Positions 46,092 to 57,685 are shown, numbered from the stretch's first letter. The stretch: DNA of 64,000 bases from Paralvinella palmiformis (GCA_025642065.1 JAODUP010000041.1:590001-654000), one strand, 5' to 3'. Notes: generated by a model from the letters alone, not told the origin. Translations and numbers: made by a program.

Positions 46092-48130
46092 TTCTACTGT
46101 ACTGATGAAAGTTTGACTGTACTGGTGAAAGTTTGACTGTACTGGTGAAAGTTTGACTGTACTGAAGAAAGTTTGACTGTACTGATGAATGTTTGACTGT
46201 ACTGATGAAAGTTTGACTGTAATGGTGAAAGTTTGACTATACTGATGAAAGTTTGACTGTACTTATGAAAGTTTGACTGTACTGGTGAAAGATTGACTAT
46301 ACTGATGAAAGTTTGACTGTACTTATGAAAGTTTGACTGTACTGGTGAAAGATTGACTATACTGATGAAAGTTTGACTGTACTTATGAAAGTTTGACTGT
46401 ACTGGTAAAAGTTTGACTGTATTGATTAAAGTTTGACTGTACTGATGAAAGTTTGACTGTACTGATGAATGTTTGACTGTATTGTTGAAAGTTTGACTGT
46501 ACTGGTGAAAGTTTGGCTGTACCAATGAAAGTTTGACTGTACTGAAGAGCGTTTGACTGTACTGATGAAAGTTTGACTGTATTGACGAAAGTTTGACTGT
46601 ACTAATGAAAGTTTGACTGTACTGATGAATGTTTGACTGTACTTATGAATGTTTGACTGTACTTATGAAAGTTTGACTGAACTGATGAAACTTTGACTGT
46701 GCCGATGAATGTTTGACTATACTTATCAATGTTTGACTGTACCGATGAAAGTATGACTATACTGATGCAAGTTTGACTGTATTGATGAAAGTTTGACTGT
46801 ACTGATGAAAGTTTGATTGTACTGGTGAAAGTTTGACTGTACTGATGAAAGTATGACTATACTGATGCAAGTTTGACTGTACTGATGAACGTTTGACTGT
46901 ATTGATGAATGTTTGACTGTACTGGTGAAAGTTTGACTGTAATGATGAAAGTTTGACTGTACTGATGAATGTTTGACTGTATTGTTGAAAGTTTGACTGT
47001 ACTGGTGAAAGTTTGGCTGTACTGATGAAATTTTGACTGTACTGGTGAAAGTTTGACTGTACCAATGAAAGTTTGACTGTACTGAAGAACGTTTGACTGT
47101 ACTGATGAAAGTTTGACTGTATTGACGAAAGTTTGACTGTACTAATGAAAGTTTGACTGTACTGATGAATGTTTGACTGTACTTATGAATGTTTGACTGT
47201 ACTTATGAAAGTTTGACTGAACTGATGAAACTTTGACTGTGCCGATGAATGTTTGACTATACTTATCAATGTTTGACTGTACCGATGAAAGTATGACTAT
47301 ACTGATGCAAGTTTGACTGTATTGATGAAAGTTTGACTGTACTGATGAAAGTTTGATTGTACTGGTGAAAGTTTGACTGTACTGATGAAAGTATGACTAT
47401 ACTGATGCAAGTTTGACTGTACTGATGAAAGTTTGACTGTATTGATGAATGTTTGACTATACTGATGCAAGTTTGACTGTACCGATGAAAGTATGACTAT
47501 AGTGATGACAGTTTGACTGTACCGATGAAAGTTTGACTGTACTGATGAAAGTATGACTATACTGATGCAAGTTTGACTGTACCGATGAAAGTATGACTAT
47601 AGTGATGACAGTTTGACTGTACTGGTGAAAGTTTGATTGTACTGATGAATGTTTGACTGTGCTGATGAAAGTTTGACTGTACTGATGAATGTTTGACTGT
47701 ACTTATGAAAGTTTGACTGAACTGATGAAACTTTGACTGTGCCGATGAATGTTTGACTATACTTATGAATGTTTGACTATACTTATGAATCTTTGACTGT
47801 ACCGATGAAAGTATGACTATACTGATGAATGCTTGATTGTACTGATGAAAGTTTGATTGTGCTGATGAATGTTTGACTGTGCTAATGAAAATTTGACTGT
47901 ACTGATGAATGCTTGATTGTACTGATGAAAGTTTGACTGTACTGATGAAAGTATGACTATACTTATGAATCTTTGACTGTACCGATGAAAGTATGACTAT
48001 ACTGATGCAAGTTTGACTGTACTAATGAAAGTTTGACTGTACTGATGAATGTTTGACTGTGCTGATGAAAGTTTGACTCTACTGATGAATGCTTGATTGT
48101 ACTGATGAAAGTTTGACTGTGCTGATGATT
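46092..48130 (+). repeat. 20-bp minisatellite, about 100 copies, with segmental duplication
   Basis: Consensus unit ACTGATGAAAGTTTGACTGT in strict 20-bp register over 2 kb. Higher-order structure: 46261-46320 equals 46321-46380; about 46521-46880 recurs at 47061-47420 (shift 540 bp, 27 units), and its inner part again at about 47681-47760; 47461-47520 equals 47561-47620. The minus strand reads as Ser-Asn-Phe-His-Gln-Tyr-Ser-Gln repeats (46094-46525, 46757-47065, 47997-48188) because the unit has no stop in any minus frame. These are not genes. Confidence 0.98.
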
Positions 48131-48464
48131 TTGGTGGAAGATGAATTAGACTAAAGATTATTTTATTAAGAACAGAATAATGGCTCATATCTCAGTAAAT
48201 GTTTTGAAATCCTAAGCCCATCCGATAGTCTTCTGAAGTACTAATATATACGTTTTATATTAGCATACTTTAGTTATGTATTAGAATCACACGAACATTC
48301 TTATTGCGTATAGACCAATACACTACACATCGTGTAGTTAAGATTCAAATCGAATCAAATTATCTATGTTTGTGGGATATATAACCTTACAGTGCAGCTC
48401 TTCGGCAACATATCACTGGTAATATCATAATAGTACTACTATGACTACTACTACTACTACTTTT
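48131..48464. other. AT-rich DNA, no gene seen
   Basis: A short (ACT)n run lies at about 48440-48460. Confidence 0.45.
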
Positions 48465-48600
48465 AATAATAATAATAATAATAATATGAATAATAATAAC
48501 GTATATTCAATAAAGCTCCCTTACCAGCAGTAGATATTCAAAGGCCTCGTACAGTGGTACCCCCAATAATATGTCTGTTAAAATACAATATGAGATGAAA
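48465..48600 (-). mobile_element. LINE-B 3'-end fragment with (AAT)n tail
   Basis: An AAT array (48465-48500) is followed by ATTCAATAAAGCTCCCTTAC, TATTCAAAGGCCTCGTAC and TACCCCCAATAATATG. The last segment matches TACCCCAAATAATAT at 51551, just past the AAT array of the LINE-B copy, in the same relative position. It is probably a severely 5'-truncated LINE-B insertion. Confidence 0.55.
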
Positions 48601-48605
48601 TTTAG

Positions 48606-48700
48606 CATCAGGGGCTAAACAATTCACTCACTCACGCACGCACGCACGCAGACACCTACGCACTCACTCACTGCCTCCATCACTCACTCACTCATTCATT
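48606..48700 (+). mobile_element. SINE-B 3' tail with (CTCA)n/(CGCA)n
   Basis: GGGGCTAAACAATTCACTCA is the 3' motif of SINE-B (GAGGCTAAACAA) directly joined to CTCA, CGCA and CTCA tetranucleotides. The rest of the SINE is absent. Confidence 0.5.
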
Positions 48701-48974
48701 CAATTATGTACCGATATCTATTCTGGCACAAATGATGACGTATGTTATATATACATCTATTTCAAGTTAATATGCTCGATCATTCCATCCAATATATGCC
48801 TTCATTATCTTGGACGTCCAACAATAATGTACAATTTCAAGTACATTTGTAGGGTCGGTATCTCTACCGGAAGTACTACTTCTCAGACGGGAACAAGTTT
48901 CTAAGGGTTTGTTTTCATTTCTATGAGTTAGCCGAGATCGGTGAATTGGTAATACGGTGACGTATTGGTTGTTT

Positions 48975-49197
48975 GTCGGCTGAGACTGTCGGATGAGACT
49001 GTCGGATGAGACTGTCGGATGAGACTGTCGGATGAGACTGTCGGCTGAGACTGTCGGATGAGACTGTCGGATGAGACTGTCGGATGAGACTGTCGGATGA
49101 GACTGTCGGATGAGACTGTCGGCTGAGACTGTCGGATGAGACTGTCGGATGAGACTGTCGGATGAGACTGTCGGATGAGACTGTCGGATGTTCAGAG
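48975..49197 (+). repeat. 13-bp minisatellite, about 17 copies
   Basis: Unit TGTCGGATGAGAC; copies 1, 6 and 12 carry GGCT in place of GGAT. The spacing of the variant suggests amplification of blocks of five to six units. Confidence 0.97.
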
Positions 49198-49560
49198 TCT
49201 ATGACGAGTGGTAATACAATCTAGTTTCTAGGTCTCGTGTAAACATCATAAATGGACGTTTGTTTATGATTCGAAGACGGAATGATCAGACCATCGATTT
49301 TGGTCATCGATCAGGAGCGTTTAGGTTCCGGACAGCATCCAGAGACCGAAGTGAGTGCCGGACATAGGACGCTTATTAAGGAAGAGAGCCTCGTTGCAAC
49401 ATCTATCGTTTCTATTATTCCGAGGTCACCACCAGTCGTCCGTTAATATAGGTTCATGTCTGGATTGGACTTGATCGCTCGATGACTACGCCGTCGGTTC
49501 GTTTGTCAACGAAATACACTGACCAAGAAATTATAAACAGTGATCTATTGTCTTTGGCAG
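49198..49560. promoter_or_regulatory. candidate regulatory island 8
   Basis: Balanced, CpG-containing, non-repetitive block after the minisatellite (for example ATCGATTTTGGTCATCGATC near 49292). No coding family recognised. Confidence 0.18.
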
Positions 49561-50050
49561 GCATCTTCCTCAAAAGTAATTACTTGCGTCAATACTAATC
49601 TGATCTAATTAACTATTTCTCAACCAGTACAAATAAACGAATTACCTACACTTCTTCCTAGTCTAATTATATCAGAACATCGTTAATACTAAAGAGATGA
49701 CGTTTACGTTCAGATAGAAAAGAAGATAGAAAGGAAGATAGCAAAGAAGATAAACACTTCCAAAAGGCTTTATTTGAAGAAAAAAAAGGGATAGAATGTT
49801 ATCTGACGGTAACCAGAGGGGATTGGTCTACCTTGAATGTGAACAGCTTGTTTGTTTCCAAGAGTGGCTCTCGTGCATTTCATAAAACGAACGTAGCATA
49901 ACGTGTTCCAATAACTAAACTGGAACAGAATAGACTGATGAACAATGGGAATATAATGTTTCTAGTTCCAAATTATAGACTTTTTATCGAAAGAGTCTTT
50001 AAAGCCTTTAAAGATGGTACTCATGTGTGGCGTACATTCAACCAGCAGAG
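49561..50050. other. AT-rich DNA, no gene seen
   Basis: A short imperfect AGAAAAGAAGAT repeat lies at about 49715-49758. Confidence 0.45.
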
Positions 50051-50122
50051 AGGTGCTCCCATGGCGTAGTTGATAATGCGCTACACTGCAAAACTTGATG
50101 TCATGAGATGGAACTGCAGTAT
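50051..50122 (+). other. tRNA-like remnant / SINE head
   Basis: GGTGCTCCCATGGCGTAGTTGA has a good A-box-like TGGCGTAGTTG, and GAGATGGAACTGCAG sits where a B box GGTTCGAAC would be. Probably a decayed tRNA-derived SINE head. No matching body found. Confidence 0.4.
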
Positions 50123-50161
50123 TGCATGGCTCTGTGTGATTATGAGTGATCAACCCATAAT

Positions 50162-50162
50162 T

Positions 50163-50246
<84 letters not shown>
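50162..50246. repeat. (AT)n microsatellite, about 85 bp
   Basis: AT tract with one ATAATAT slip near 50172. Confidence 0.97.
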
Positions 50247-50249
<3 letters not shown>

Positions 50250-50951
50250 ATATGCAGAACCGAGATTAAACAGAGCAATCGTGCGTTACATTCAGCCAAT
50301 TTACATATAAAATATCAAAACAGAGTTGGCATCTTGATATATGGAGATCCGGTTGTTTTCTAGTCCACATCCTTCATCGTTATTTATGCAAACTTAATTC
50401 CATCGGAAGCATTGAATTTAACGTAATAATACTAGCAGCAGTAGGTTTTCATCTAGAAGATAACTAGTTTGTCACATTTCGTCTTCAATGTTTGCTTAAG
50501 CGCACGACGAAACATCAAAAGAAAGAATGGATCACATTAAGCGAGGAGTATGTTTTCTTTAATTCGACCAACCTTCTTAAAGGAGCATATTAAGTGATTT
50601 CGGTGACTGTTTGGTGCAAGACCAAATTCAGTTTAATCAAATGCTATATCTAGGGAATTAAGGGGTTAGAAGAAAACATGCAAATGGCTAGACTCCAATT
50701 TACATACCGTTTTAAACATCATTATCGTATTTTCATAGGAGGCGCATAGCGAAATATTTATTCTATATAATCGTTTATTAGTTTATTACATGGAGTTGCG
50801 TGATTAAGGTTTTCCCTGCTTCAATTTAGACAATTGCAGAAATGAGACGACCGTTTATTGATGGATGAAACATTACATACGAACAGAGGTACCGCTATAA
50901 TTCAATCTTAGGGCGTGCAAGTCTGTAGTACAGTTACTAACTAGCATATAG
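50247..50951. other. AT-rich DNA, no gene seen
   Basis: Nothing recognised. Confidence 0.45.
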
Positions 50952-50968
50952 ACTCTCTCTCTCTCTCT

Positions 50969-51023
<55 letters not shown>
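50952..51023. repeat. compound (CT)n(TA)n microsatellite
   Basis: CT 50952-50970 joined to TA 50971-51023. Reverse complemented, this is the same TA-then-AG order seen at 11277, 25173 and 27086. Confidence 0.97.
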
Positions 51024-51027
<4 letters not shown>

Positions 51028-51479
51028 TCTGAGCAGCTTAATACGCCTTATTCATGACGCATGCGCAATGTACGATCCAGACATCTAGTTTTAATTGATG
51101 AATAATGAGTGATACTTTCAGTTTGGATTAACGTGTTTATATATCAAACAATCTGACACCATTTGGTTAAGTTCTTCCATTTTCTCTATAACTTCAGCAT
51201 GTCAATTAAAAGGCATAAATATACTGCATCACTATTTATCAGTTATCCCAATTTCAACTTCTCCAAGTTAATTTTGTTTTCTAAATGATATATTCAATAA
51301 ATTTTGTTAGTTATGTTGTAATCATATAATCCACATCTTCAACACATCATGGCTGCTCTCCCGGTAGCTGCTGGCTTTGGAAAATGAATTTAATAATTAA
51401 TTCGCAAAATCCACCGCTAAAATCGTTGGATTTAGTATCATGCATTATTGTATATCTATATCAAACAGAGAAAGAGCTG

Positions 51480-51481
<2 letters not shown>
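51024..51481. other. AT-rich DNA, no gene seen
   Basis: Nothing recognised. Confidence 0.45.
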
Positions 51482-51535
<54 letters not shown>

Positions 51536-53040
51536 TGTAATACAATAATACCCCAAATAATATACCAGTAAAACCCTGTAATTATTTAAAAGATACTAAT
51601 TATGTATCTGTGAAAGCGACGTTGAACAGGTGTGTTTTTACATAGATTAAAAAAAAATTCAAGAGACGACCCATTTCTAATATCTTCGGCAACTTATTCC
51701 ACAAAGTGGGGTCGGCAACACTAAACGCACAATCACCATATGACTTGAGCCGAGACACTGGTACCTGCAATAGTATCTGACTGCATAACCTGAGTTTTAG
51801 GGATGACTTTATAATGGACACCAGTTCACACAGGTATTCTGGCGCCATATTGTTATTAGATTCATAAGTTATTAATAAAATCTTGAAATGGATACGCTGT
51901 CTAACAGGTATCCAATGTAATTTTTGAAGAATTGGGGTGATATGATCATATTTTCGAGTATTTGTCACTATGCCAGGTTCACTATTCTGAATTCGCTGAA
52001 CGCACTCGATGTTATAATCAGATATACCATATAACAGTGGGTTACAAGAGTCTATACGAGATGTAACAAAGGTATGGACGACAGTTACAAGTGCTTCTTG
52101 TGTTAAGAATGCTTTTAAACAGTGGATGTTCTTAAGATGGTAGTAGGCAGCTTGGCATACTGATGTGACATATTCATAAATGTTAAGGCATTGGTCAAAA
52201 ATAACCCCTAGATTTTTTACGGACCCATTATGGGTAATCGAAGACAAACACATCTGTAATGCTGGTATCGTTAGGGATTTAACACAATGTGATGAAGCCA
52301 AACATATAATATTTGTTTTATTATCATTAAGTTTTAGAAGATTTTGAGTCATCCTCATCCATAGCCGAATATCAGTAATACAATGTTCTAAATTATTCTA
52401 GGTAGAGGAGATATTTAACTCATTCTCCAGTGATATGTACAGCTGTGTGTCATCATTTTACAAGTGATATTTAGCCTAATATCGCTGCGCAATGATCCCA
52501 GGAAGACGGGTATACATTGCGAAAACCAGAAGACCAAGAAATAAGATACACCAGATTTAAAAGAAATGAACGTCGGATAAAATACCATAAGAGACACTAC
52601 ACTCTCTGGGAGCGTTGTTCCGGATAGGATTGAAACCATTCTGTACCTGACAGACCAAACATGTCTTTTAATCTAGAGAAAGGTGCATTTTGATCAACTC
52701 TATCAAATGCAGCAAACACCCCGAAGAACAAGTATTACTAGTTTGCCTTGATCAATTGACATAATAATATCATTTTTCACCCGAACCAAGGATGTTTCAG
52801 TGCTGTGACCACTTTTATATGGAGACTTAGTAATTTATTAATGTTATTATTGACTAAATATTTGTTTATATGGAAAGCAACTGCCCTTTCTATAACCTTA
52901 GATAAAAATGTAAGATTTGAAACAGGTCTGTAATTGTTTAGAATATTACAGTCCATAGTGTGTGGTTTTTATTAATGGTTTTATAAGGGTGGCTTTCGTG
53001 GGTCTTGGGAAAACACCAATTTCAGTGGAAGAACAACATT
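51482..53040 (-). mobile_element. LINE-B copy (CR1/L2-type), degenerate
   Basis: Read on the minus strand from about 53040 down: ATLIKPLIK, NYRPVSNL-like residues, LSKVIERAVAFHINKYL, SGHSTETSLVRVKNDI, AAFDRVDQNAPFSRL (motif A), a corrupted motif B, LFAMYTRLPG-like residues, NDDTQLYISLENEL (motif C with its tyrosine region damaged), then an intact C-terminal 252-codon frame, and finally an AAT-type tail (51482-51532). Frameshifts and stops upstream make it inactive. LINE-A and LINE-B differ clearly in sequence. 5' truncated, with no endonuclease. Confidence 0.87.
51600..52358 (-). pseudogene. LINE-B reverse transcriptase C-terminal region (252 codons open)
   Basis: The longest plausible protein fragment in the window. 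It begins at NLLKLNDNKTNII (just after motif C), passes VKNLGVIFDQCLNIYEYV, DSCNPLLYGISDYNIECVQR, RKYDHITPILQKLHWIPVRQ, RIHFKILLITYESNNNMAPEYL, VPVSRLKSYGDCAFSVADP and TLWNKLP and ends KTHLFN. This order is diagnostic of the thumb and C-terminal region of CR1/L2-like pol proteins. The catalytic part upstream is frame-shifted, so this is a pol remnant and not a host gene. Its open state suggests a younger insertion than LINE-A. Confidence 0.9.
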
Positions 53041-53361
53041 GTGTACGATGTTTTTATCAAGATTGCGATGGAAACAACTATATTCGGGCCTCTGTGACGT
53101 TAATGCATTGTCCACTCCCTGTCTTAGGGAGCATATCGTTTGTATATTTTGCGATTCCAGAATTTAGCAATGCAGTATTTACGAGTGGCCAGAATCGTGT
53201 ATGAATTTTATATTTTGATGACTTAATAAGTTAGCCATAGAGCTTTATGAGAAGCCAGAAACCAAACGATGATTACTTGAACCATTGACTATTAGCACGA
53301 AGCATCACACGTATTAACGCCAAATCGCAGGATCTCCTACTCTTGTTAGCGGATACAATAT
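53041..53361. other. possible further LINE-B sequence, otherwise unassigned
   Basis: The plus-strand frame 52962-53204 is antisense to LINE-B for its first part. No independent gene. Confidence 0.4.
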
Positions 53362-53536
53362 AATGATGATGATGATGATTAGTGTTTTACGGCCACTTTT
53401 GTGCGCATGGTAGACTAAATGGGCCGAGCGACCTCCAAAGTCAAAGTCAACCTTCAGATATGCCCACGCCGAGATTCGAACACGGGTAGTAGTGATCTGT
53501 TGTCCAGTACGCTACTGCTAGACCACGGAGGCGCCC
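53362..53536 (-). mobile_element. SINE-A copy 2 (tRNA-derived)
   Basis: Full-length relative of 9705-9882: plus-strand TTACGGCCACTTTTGTGCGC at one end, GATATGCCCACGCCGAGATT and CGAACACGGGTAGTAGTGAT internally, GACCACGGAGGCGCC at the other. The minus strand carries A-box-like TGGTCTAGCAG and B-box-like GTTCGAATC. It shares GATGATGATGATTAGTGTTT next to the 3' end with copy 1, so a GAT-type tail belongs to the element. Confidence 0.8.
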
Positions 53537-55010
53537 CTACAGTATGATTCAAAACAATGTGTGCCCGTGTGTGTGCGTGCATAAATATCAACAAAGCTTC
53601 TGAATGAACCTCCCGTATATACTTCGCATGCTAATCATTCTATACTAGTGGCTGTAGATGAAGAGTGCTGATCGTAGCCCAAAACTATTGTCTAATTTAT
53701 TTAAACTGTATTTTTAAATTATGACAAATCTATTCCAAAATATTGAGTGATCAACGTAATCGAACAAATAACTCCCTCTGCTATATTAATGAAAGTCATC
53801 TTTGTTCGGGACAAAAGTCAATAAAAAAACAGAAAGTTCGTTTCATGACTTGTGATGATCTCGCTGTTAGCTTTTGCCATGTGTTCGTTCGTGCCTTCAA
53901 ACTTGACAAAGCAAATCTTTCCATTCGGGAAACTTCGTCTTCATGTGAATCAAAACATCCATGTCGTGGTAACACATCAATATCACGTGACATGGCGTAA
54001 TTTCCTTCCTGTCTCGTGATAGCCAACTTTATTTATCGTAGGCTCACTTGGGAATAGACTGTTGTTTAAATCTGTCGCACTTCATCCTGGTTGTTGTTTT
54101 GTACGGAGACAGTAGGCACGTTAATCAATGTCACTGTACATTGGAGGATGTACAGCTTACCTTAAAGGCACTAAATGTTTATTTTGACTTCAATTGACAG
54201 GTTTTAAAAACCTGTGGTGAGTGAACATTCAACGAGCCAGAGAATGATTGAAATCGTTTAGATAGTTCACGCTACACCGATAATATTCTGAAATATTAGA
54301 AAGTAGCAAATATTTAATAGAGTTTAAGTGTGTGTGCGTTTGTTTATTTGTTTGTTTGTTTGTTTGTGTTTGTGCGTGCATGCATGTGTGTGTATTTCTT
54401 CTTCTTCTTCACGTTTCAGCTTATTTACTGTAATTGTCATTTCCTCTTTTTATCACGAGTCAATATCCATAGATAGATAATTTCTGAGCCACCTACTGTT
54501 AATTTTTGATCGATGAATGCTAATTTCTGTCGTTGTTCAGTTCTAAAGAATCAATTGTTCTCTTCTGATGGATGTATATTTTAACTTTAAGAGATGGTCA
54601 GTTATGTTAAATAGAGATTGAAGAGCTTGGACTATTTATCGTTCAGTGACTACCTTTAGGTTAACAATGTTATACTTAAGTATAAGAAATATCGATAGGA
54701 AACTCGATAAGAAAATCTTTACAAACATGAAAATAATGCTCTGTTTAGAGCATAGTATAGCCCACATTCCTATTTGATTCTATTTTATTCTGATCAGCGG
54801 AATTAATATTGAAACTGGATCGATGTTTGACGGCGCTGATATAAAAGAGAAGTTCATGTGATGTGTAGTTTAGTCATCGATTAATGCCTCCATTTTTCAT
54901 ACGCGAGTGATATTCAGTTGTGAAATGAATACTTAATCGATCTGACATTTATTTTGTTTACACAACACTGGGAAAAGTACGATGTACATTTAAGACTAGG
55001 TACAACTCCC

Positions 55011-55011
<1 letters not shown>
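53537..55011. other. AT-rich DNA, no gene seen
   Basis: TTTG units at about 54335-54370 and CTT units at about 54400-54412. Frames at 53743-54026 on both strands are unassigned. Confidence 0.45.

Positions 55012-55045
<34 letters not shown>
55012..55045. repeat. (CT)n microsatellite
   Basis: CT tract preceded by CCCCCCTC. Confidence 0.95.
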
Positions 55046-55048
<3 letters not shown>

Positions 55049-55736
55049 CTTGCCATCATCTAATGTAGCATTTCATCTATTATCTGATATTGCTGAGGCT
55101 AGATCGTCTGACAAGTGGATACATTTCTCTTACACATAATGCAACCATTACATTTTTTTAATCTGCAAGTGTGATCGATGGATCAGTGCAAAGGCTATCA
55201 CCTATATACATAAATAACAATCCTTACCTCTGGGCTTTGTTATAGTTCTATATTACCGTTCTATCTGTTCAAAACATCCAGTTCAAATTTCAGTAGTCAT
55301 CGAGGTAAATAAAATTAGATTTTCAACATCAGCGCTAGGCCAGGATAAAGGTCTTGTCGAGAATGTAATGTTTAGGCAGAATAAGAATCACGGCTATCCG
55401 TATCTCTCGTTTGATGATGAGAGTGGAAGAAAGTGGAAGATTGAGAAGAAACCACGTCATAGGCCTTTTCTCGCACAACACGCACGACACACGAAATATT
55501 GCTAGACATCATGATGATTCACTTTTGTCGAAGACCAGCTAGTCGGCATCTATGGTCTCTTTCGCTATCTATAATACATTTAGATCTGTTGGAATTTATT
55601 GTAATGCGAATTGTACGTCTGTATTGTAAAATTGATGTACGTTTTTATAGTCCAAGTTGTGTTTATCCTAGAATTTTGTCATAAGGAAATATAATTAGAA
55701 AGAGGTGGGGAAGGGGATCTCGTACACTCGAAGATG

Positions 55737-55737
<1 letters not shown>
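55046..55737. other. single-copy-like DNA, no gene seen
   Basis: Nothing recognised. Confidence 0.45.

Positions 55738-55783
<46 letters not shown>
55738..55783. repeat. (TA)n microsatellite
   Basis: Perfect TA tract. Confidence 0.97.
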
Positions 55784-55786
<3 letters not shown>

Positions 55787-56029
55787 AGTCGTCTGTAGAA
55801 ATCTTTCTAAATTAGATCACTTCATCGAATGACAAAGATAATATTTTATCTAATTTATTTAGCTCCATCTTCATCTTCAGCTGATTGTTATACATTTCCT
55901 AAATACGTTAATTCAAAACGTCAGACTTATCTTCCTCTAACCGCCTGTCTCTCCATCAGCTAAACGTAATAATTACTAGACAATAGTCTAACTGAATGCA
56001 TGGTCAGATTAATCCATTCCTTCATAGAT

Positions 56030-56280
56030 ACTGTCACCACAATGAAGAGCTGTGTCCTTTCCGTCTTTTCCTTTGATATTCGCGGCACGGTTTGAGGCGC
56101 CGACAATTTTTAATCCCCGGGGCTAGTCATGAACAATGAACAATGCCAACTTCCCTTTAAACGAATAACGGTAAGAATAATCATACCTTCATTTACGCCG
56201 CTGTTCGATAATAAAGGATATTTGTCTCCGCTATTATCTAATAATGAGATAACTTACAGACAGAGATGGACCACTACAAT
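56030..56280. promoter_or_regulatory. candidate regulatory island 9 with paired Sox-like sites
   Basis: Balanced, non-repetitive. Two directly adjacent AACAATG motifs (56132-56138 and 56139-56145), typical of Sox/HMG-box binding, follow TTTTTAATCCCCGGGGC, which contains a K50-homeodomain-like TAATCC. No coding frame. Motif evidence only. Confidence 0.28.
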
Positions 56281-56602
56281 TAATCTAACTCTAGCGTGAT
56301 TCAGTCAGTACTCAAACACGTAAATCTAATAGAAATGATTTAATATTTATTTTCTCTTTTGACGTTCAGTGTTCTTTATTTCTCTTCACAATCGATGAGA
56401 TGTCTGACTGATAATATAAATGTCGGTTTTATATCCTACAACTTGGTATTTAATTTCTTTTTTTAGGCATTTTAGTAATTAATACAGAATTGGACATTAA
56501 CCCTTATTGTGCCAGATATACCCACTTTATTCAACGTGCCCTATCCACGGACTATGCATATACACACACGTATACATGCACGCACACACACACACAAATC
56601 AT

Positions 56603-56760
<158 letters not shown>

Positions 56761-56879
56761 TGATCATTTATAAAAAAAATACATTTATTCATATTTTTCA
56801 ATTTGTATATTTTGTTATTTCTCTAAATCGTTTAAAATGATGCCGATCAAACTTGCCATAAACCGTGTCATACGATTAA

Positions 56880-57500
56880 AGCCTTCGATGCGGCGTTGTT
56901 ATGTTCAGTTACAATCTTCCAGCGACCTCTAACTATCAAAGGCTTCCCATACTAGCCTCGTTTTGGCCTATTTACACGGTACGACGTCGGACTGGCCGCG
57001 ATTCGGGGATCCACTCCTCCTTCTTATGGTTCACCTTAATTAAAGGAACTACCAAGAGGAGGAAACGATCCATCGTTTGCCGTGGCCTCGACGTCAGGCT
57101 GGTCGTGTTTGGCACATTGATGGATGCCATGCTCGGTAATCCATAAGCGGAGGCGTCATTTCTTTTATACGGCGGCCAGTTTTGTTAGCGGCTTCCCGGT
57201 GTTTTTATTGTGATCCGGGTTGGCCGTGATATAGGCCCGCCTACGGCCAGATATGGATGGGTCCCGCAGACAAAGGCTTCCATCCCCGAGTCGCCGTCAC
57301 GGCATCACCGCCCCGACGTTCAATCACTCTTTTATTAAGACCGTACAAAACCTGTCCAAATACTCGACGGACAGACCCAGGTTTATGGCTTTTTGGCTTT
57401 CGTCGCGTAAACACCGTAGCAAAAACAAATCTGAAGGTTGGCGTTTATTTCTGATGACGGAATTCGCTGTTGGTATGATACCGTCCCCTGATGGTAGGTG
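56880..57500. promoter_or_regulatory. C+G-richer, CpG-containing island 10
   Basis: The most C+G-rich long block of the window, with many CpG (for example GTACGACGTCGGACTGGCCG near 56980 and CGCCGTCACGGCATCACCGC near 57292). Open frames 56901-57146, 57253-57501 and 57257-57454 overlap in different phases and have no recognised domain. It could be a CpG-type promoter or enhancer, a conserved non-coding element or an unrecognised exon. Comparative alignment would distinguish these. Confidence 0.3.
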
Positions 57501-57528
57501 ACTAAATGTGCTTCAGGAATTGTTGTGG

Positions 57529-57550
57529 CCGTAGTGTTAGTAGTAGTAAC

Positions 57551-57583
<33 letters not shown>

Positions 57584-57685
57584 TATGGTGTTAGTAACAG
57601 TAGTAGTGATAAACGTAGTAGTGGTAGTGGTTGTAGTGATGTTATTGGTTGAGGTGGTAGTGGTAGTAGTCGTCGTCGTCGTAAT
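57529..57685. repeat. (AGT)n/(GGT)n trinucleotide region
   Basis: AGT triplets with GGT, GTTAGT and CGT variants. Val-rich and Thr-rich frames on the two strands are artefacts. Confidence 0.94.

Noticed and set aside
46094..47065. 143- and 102-codon repeat proteins on the minus strand (SNFHQYSQ type)
   Set aside because: Produced by the 20-bp minisatellite, whose unit has no stop in any minus-strand frame. Stops appear wherever a unit mutates.
46092..49197. CRISPR-like array
   Set aside because: Units are contiguous with no unique spacers, and the DNA is from an animal nuclear genome by all other signs. These are minisatellites.
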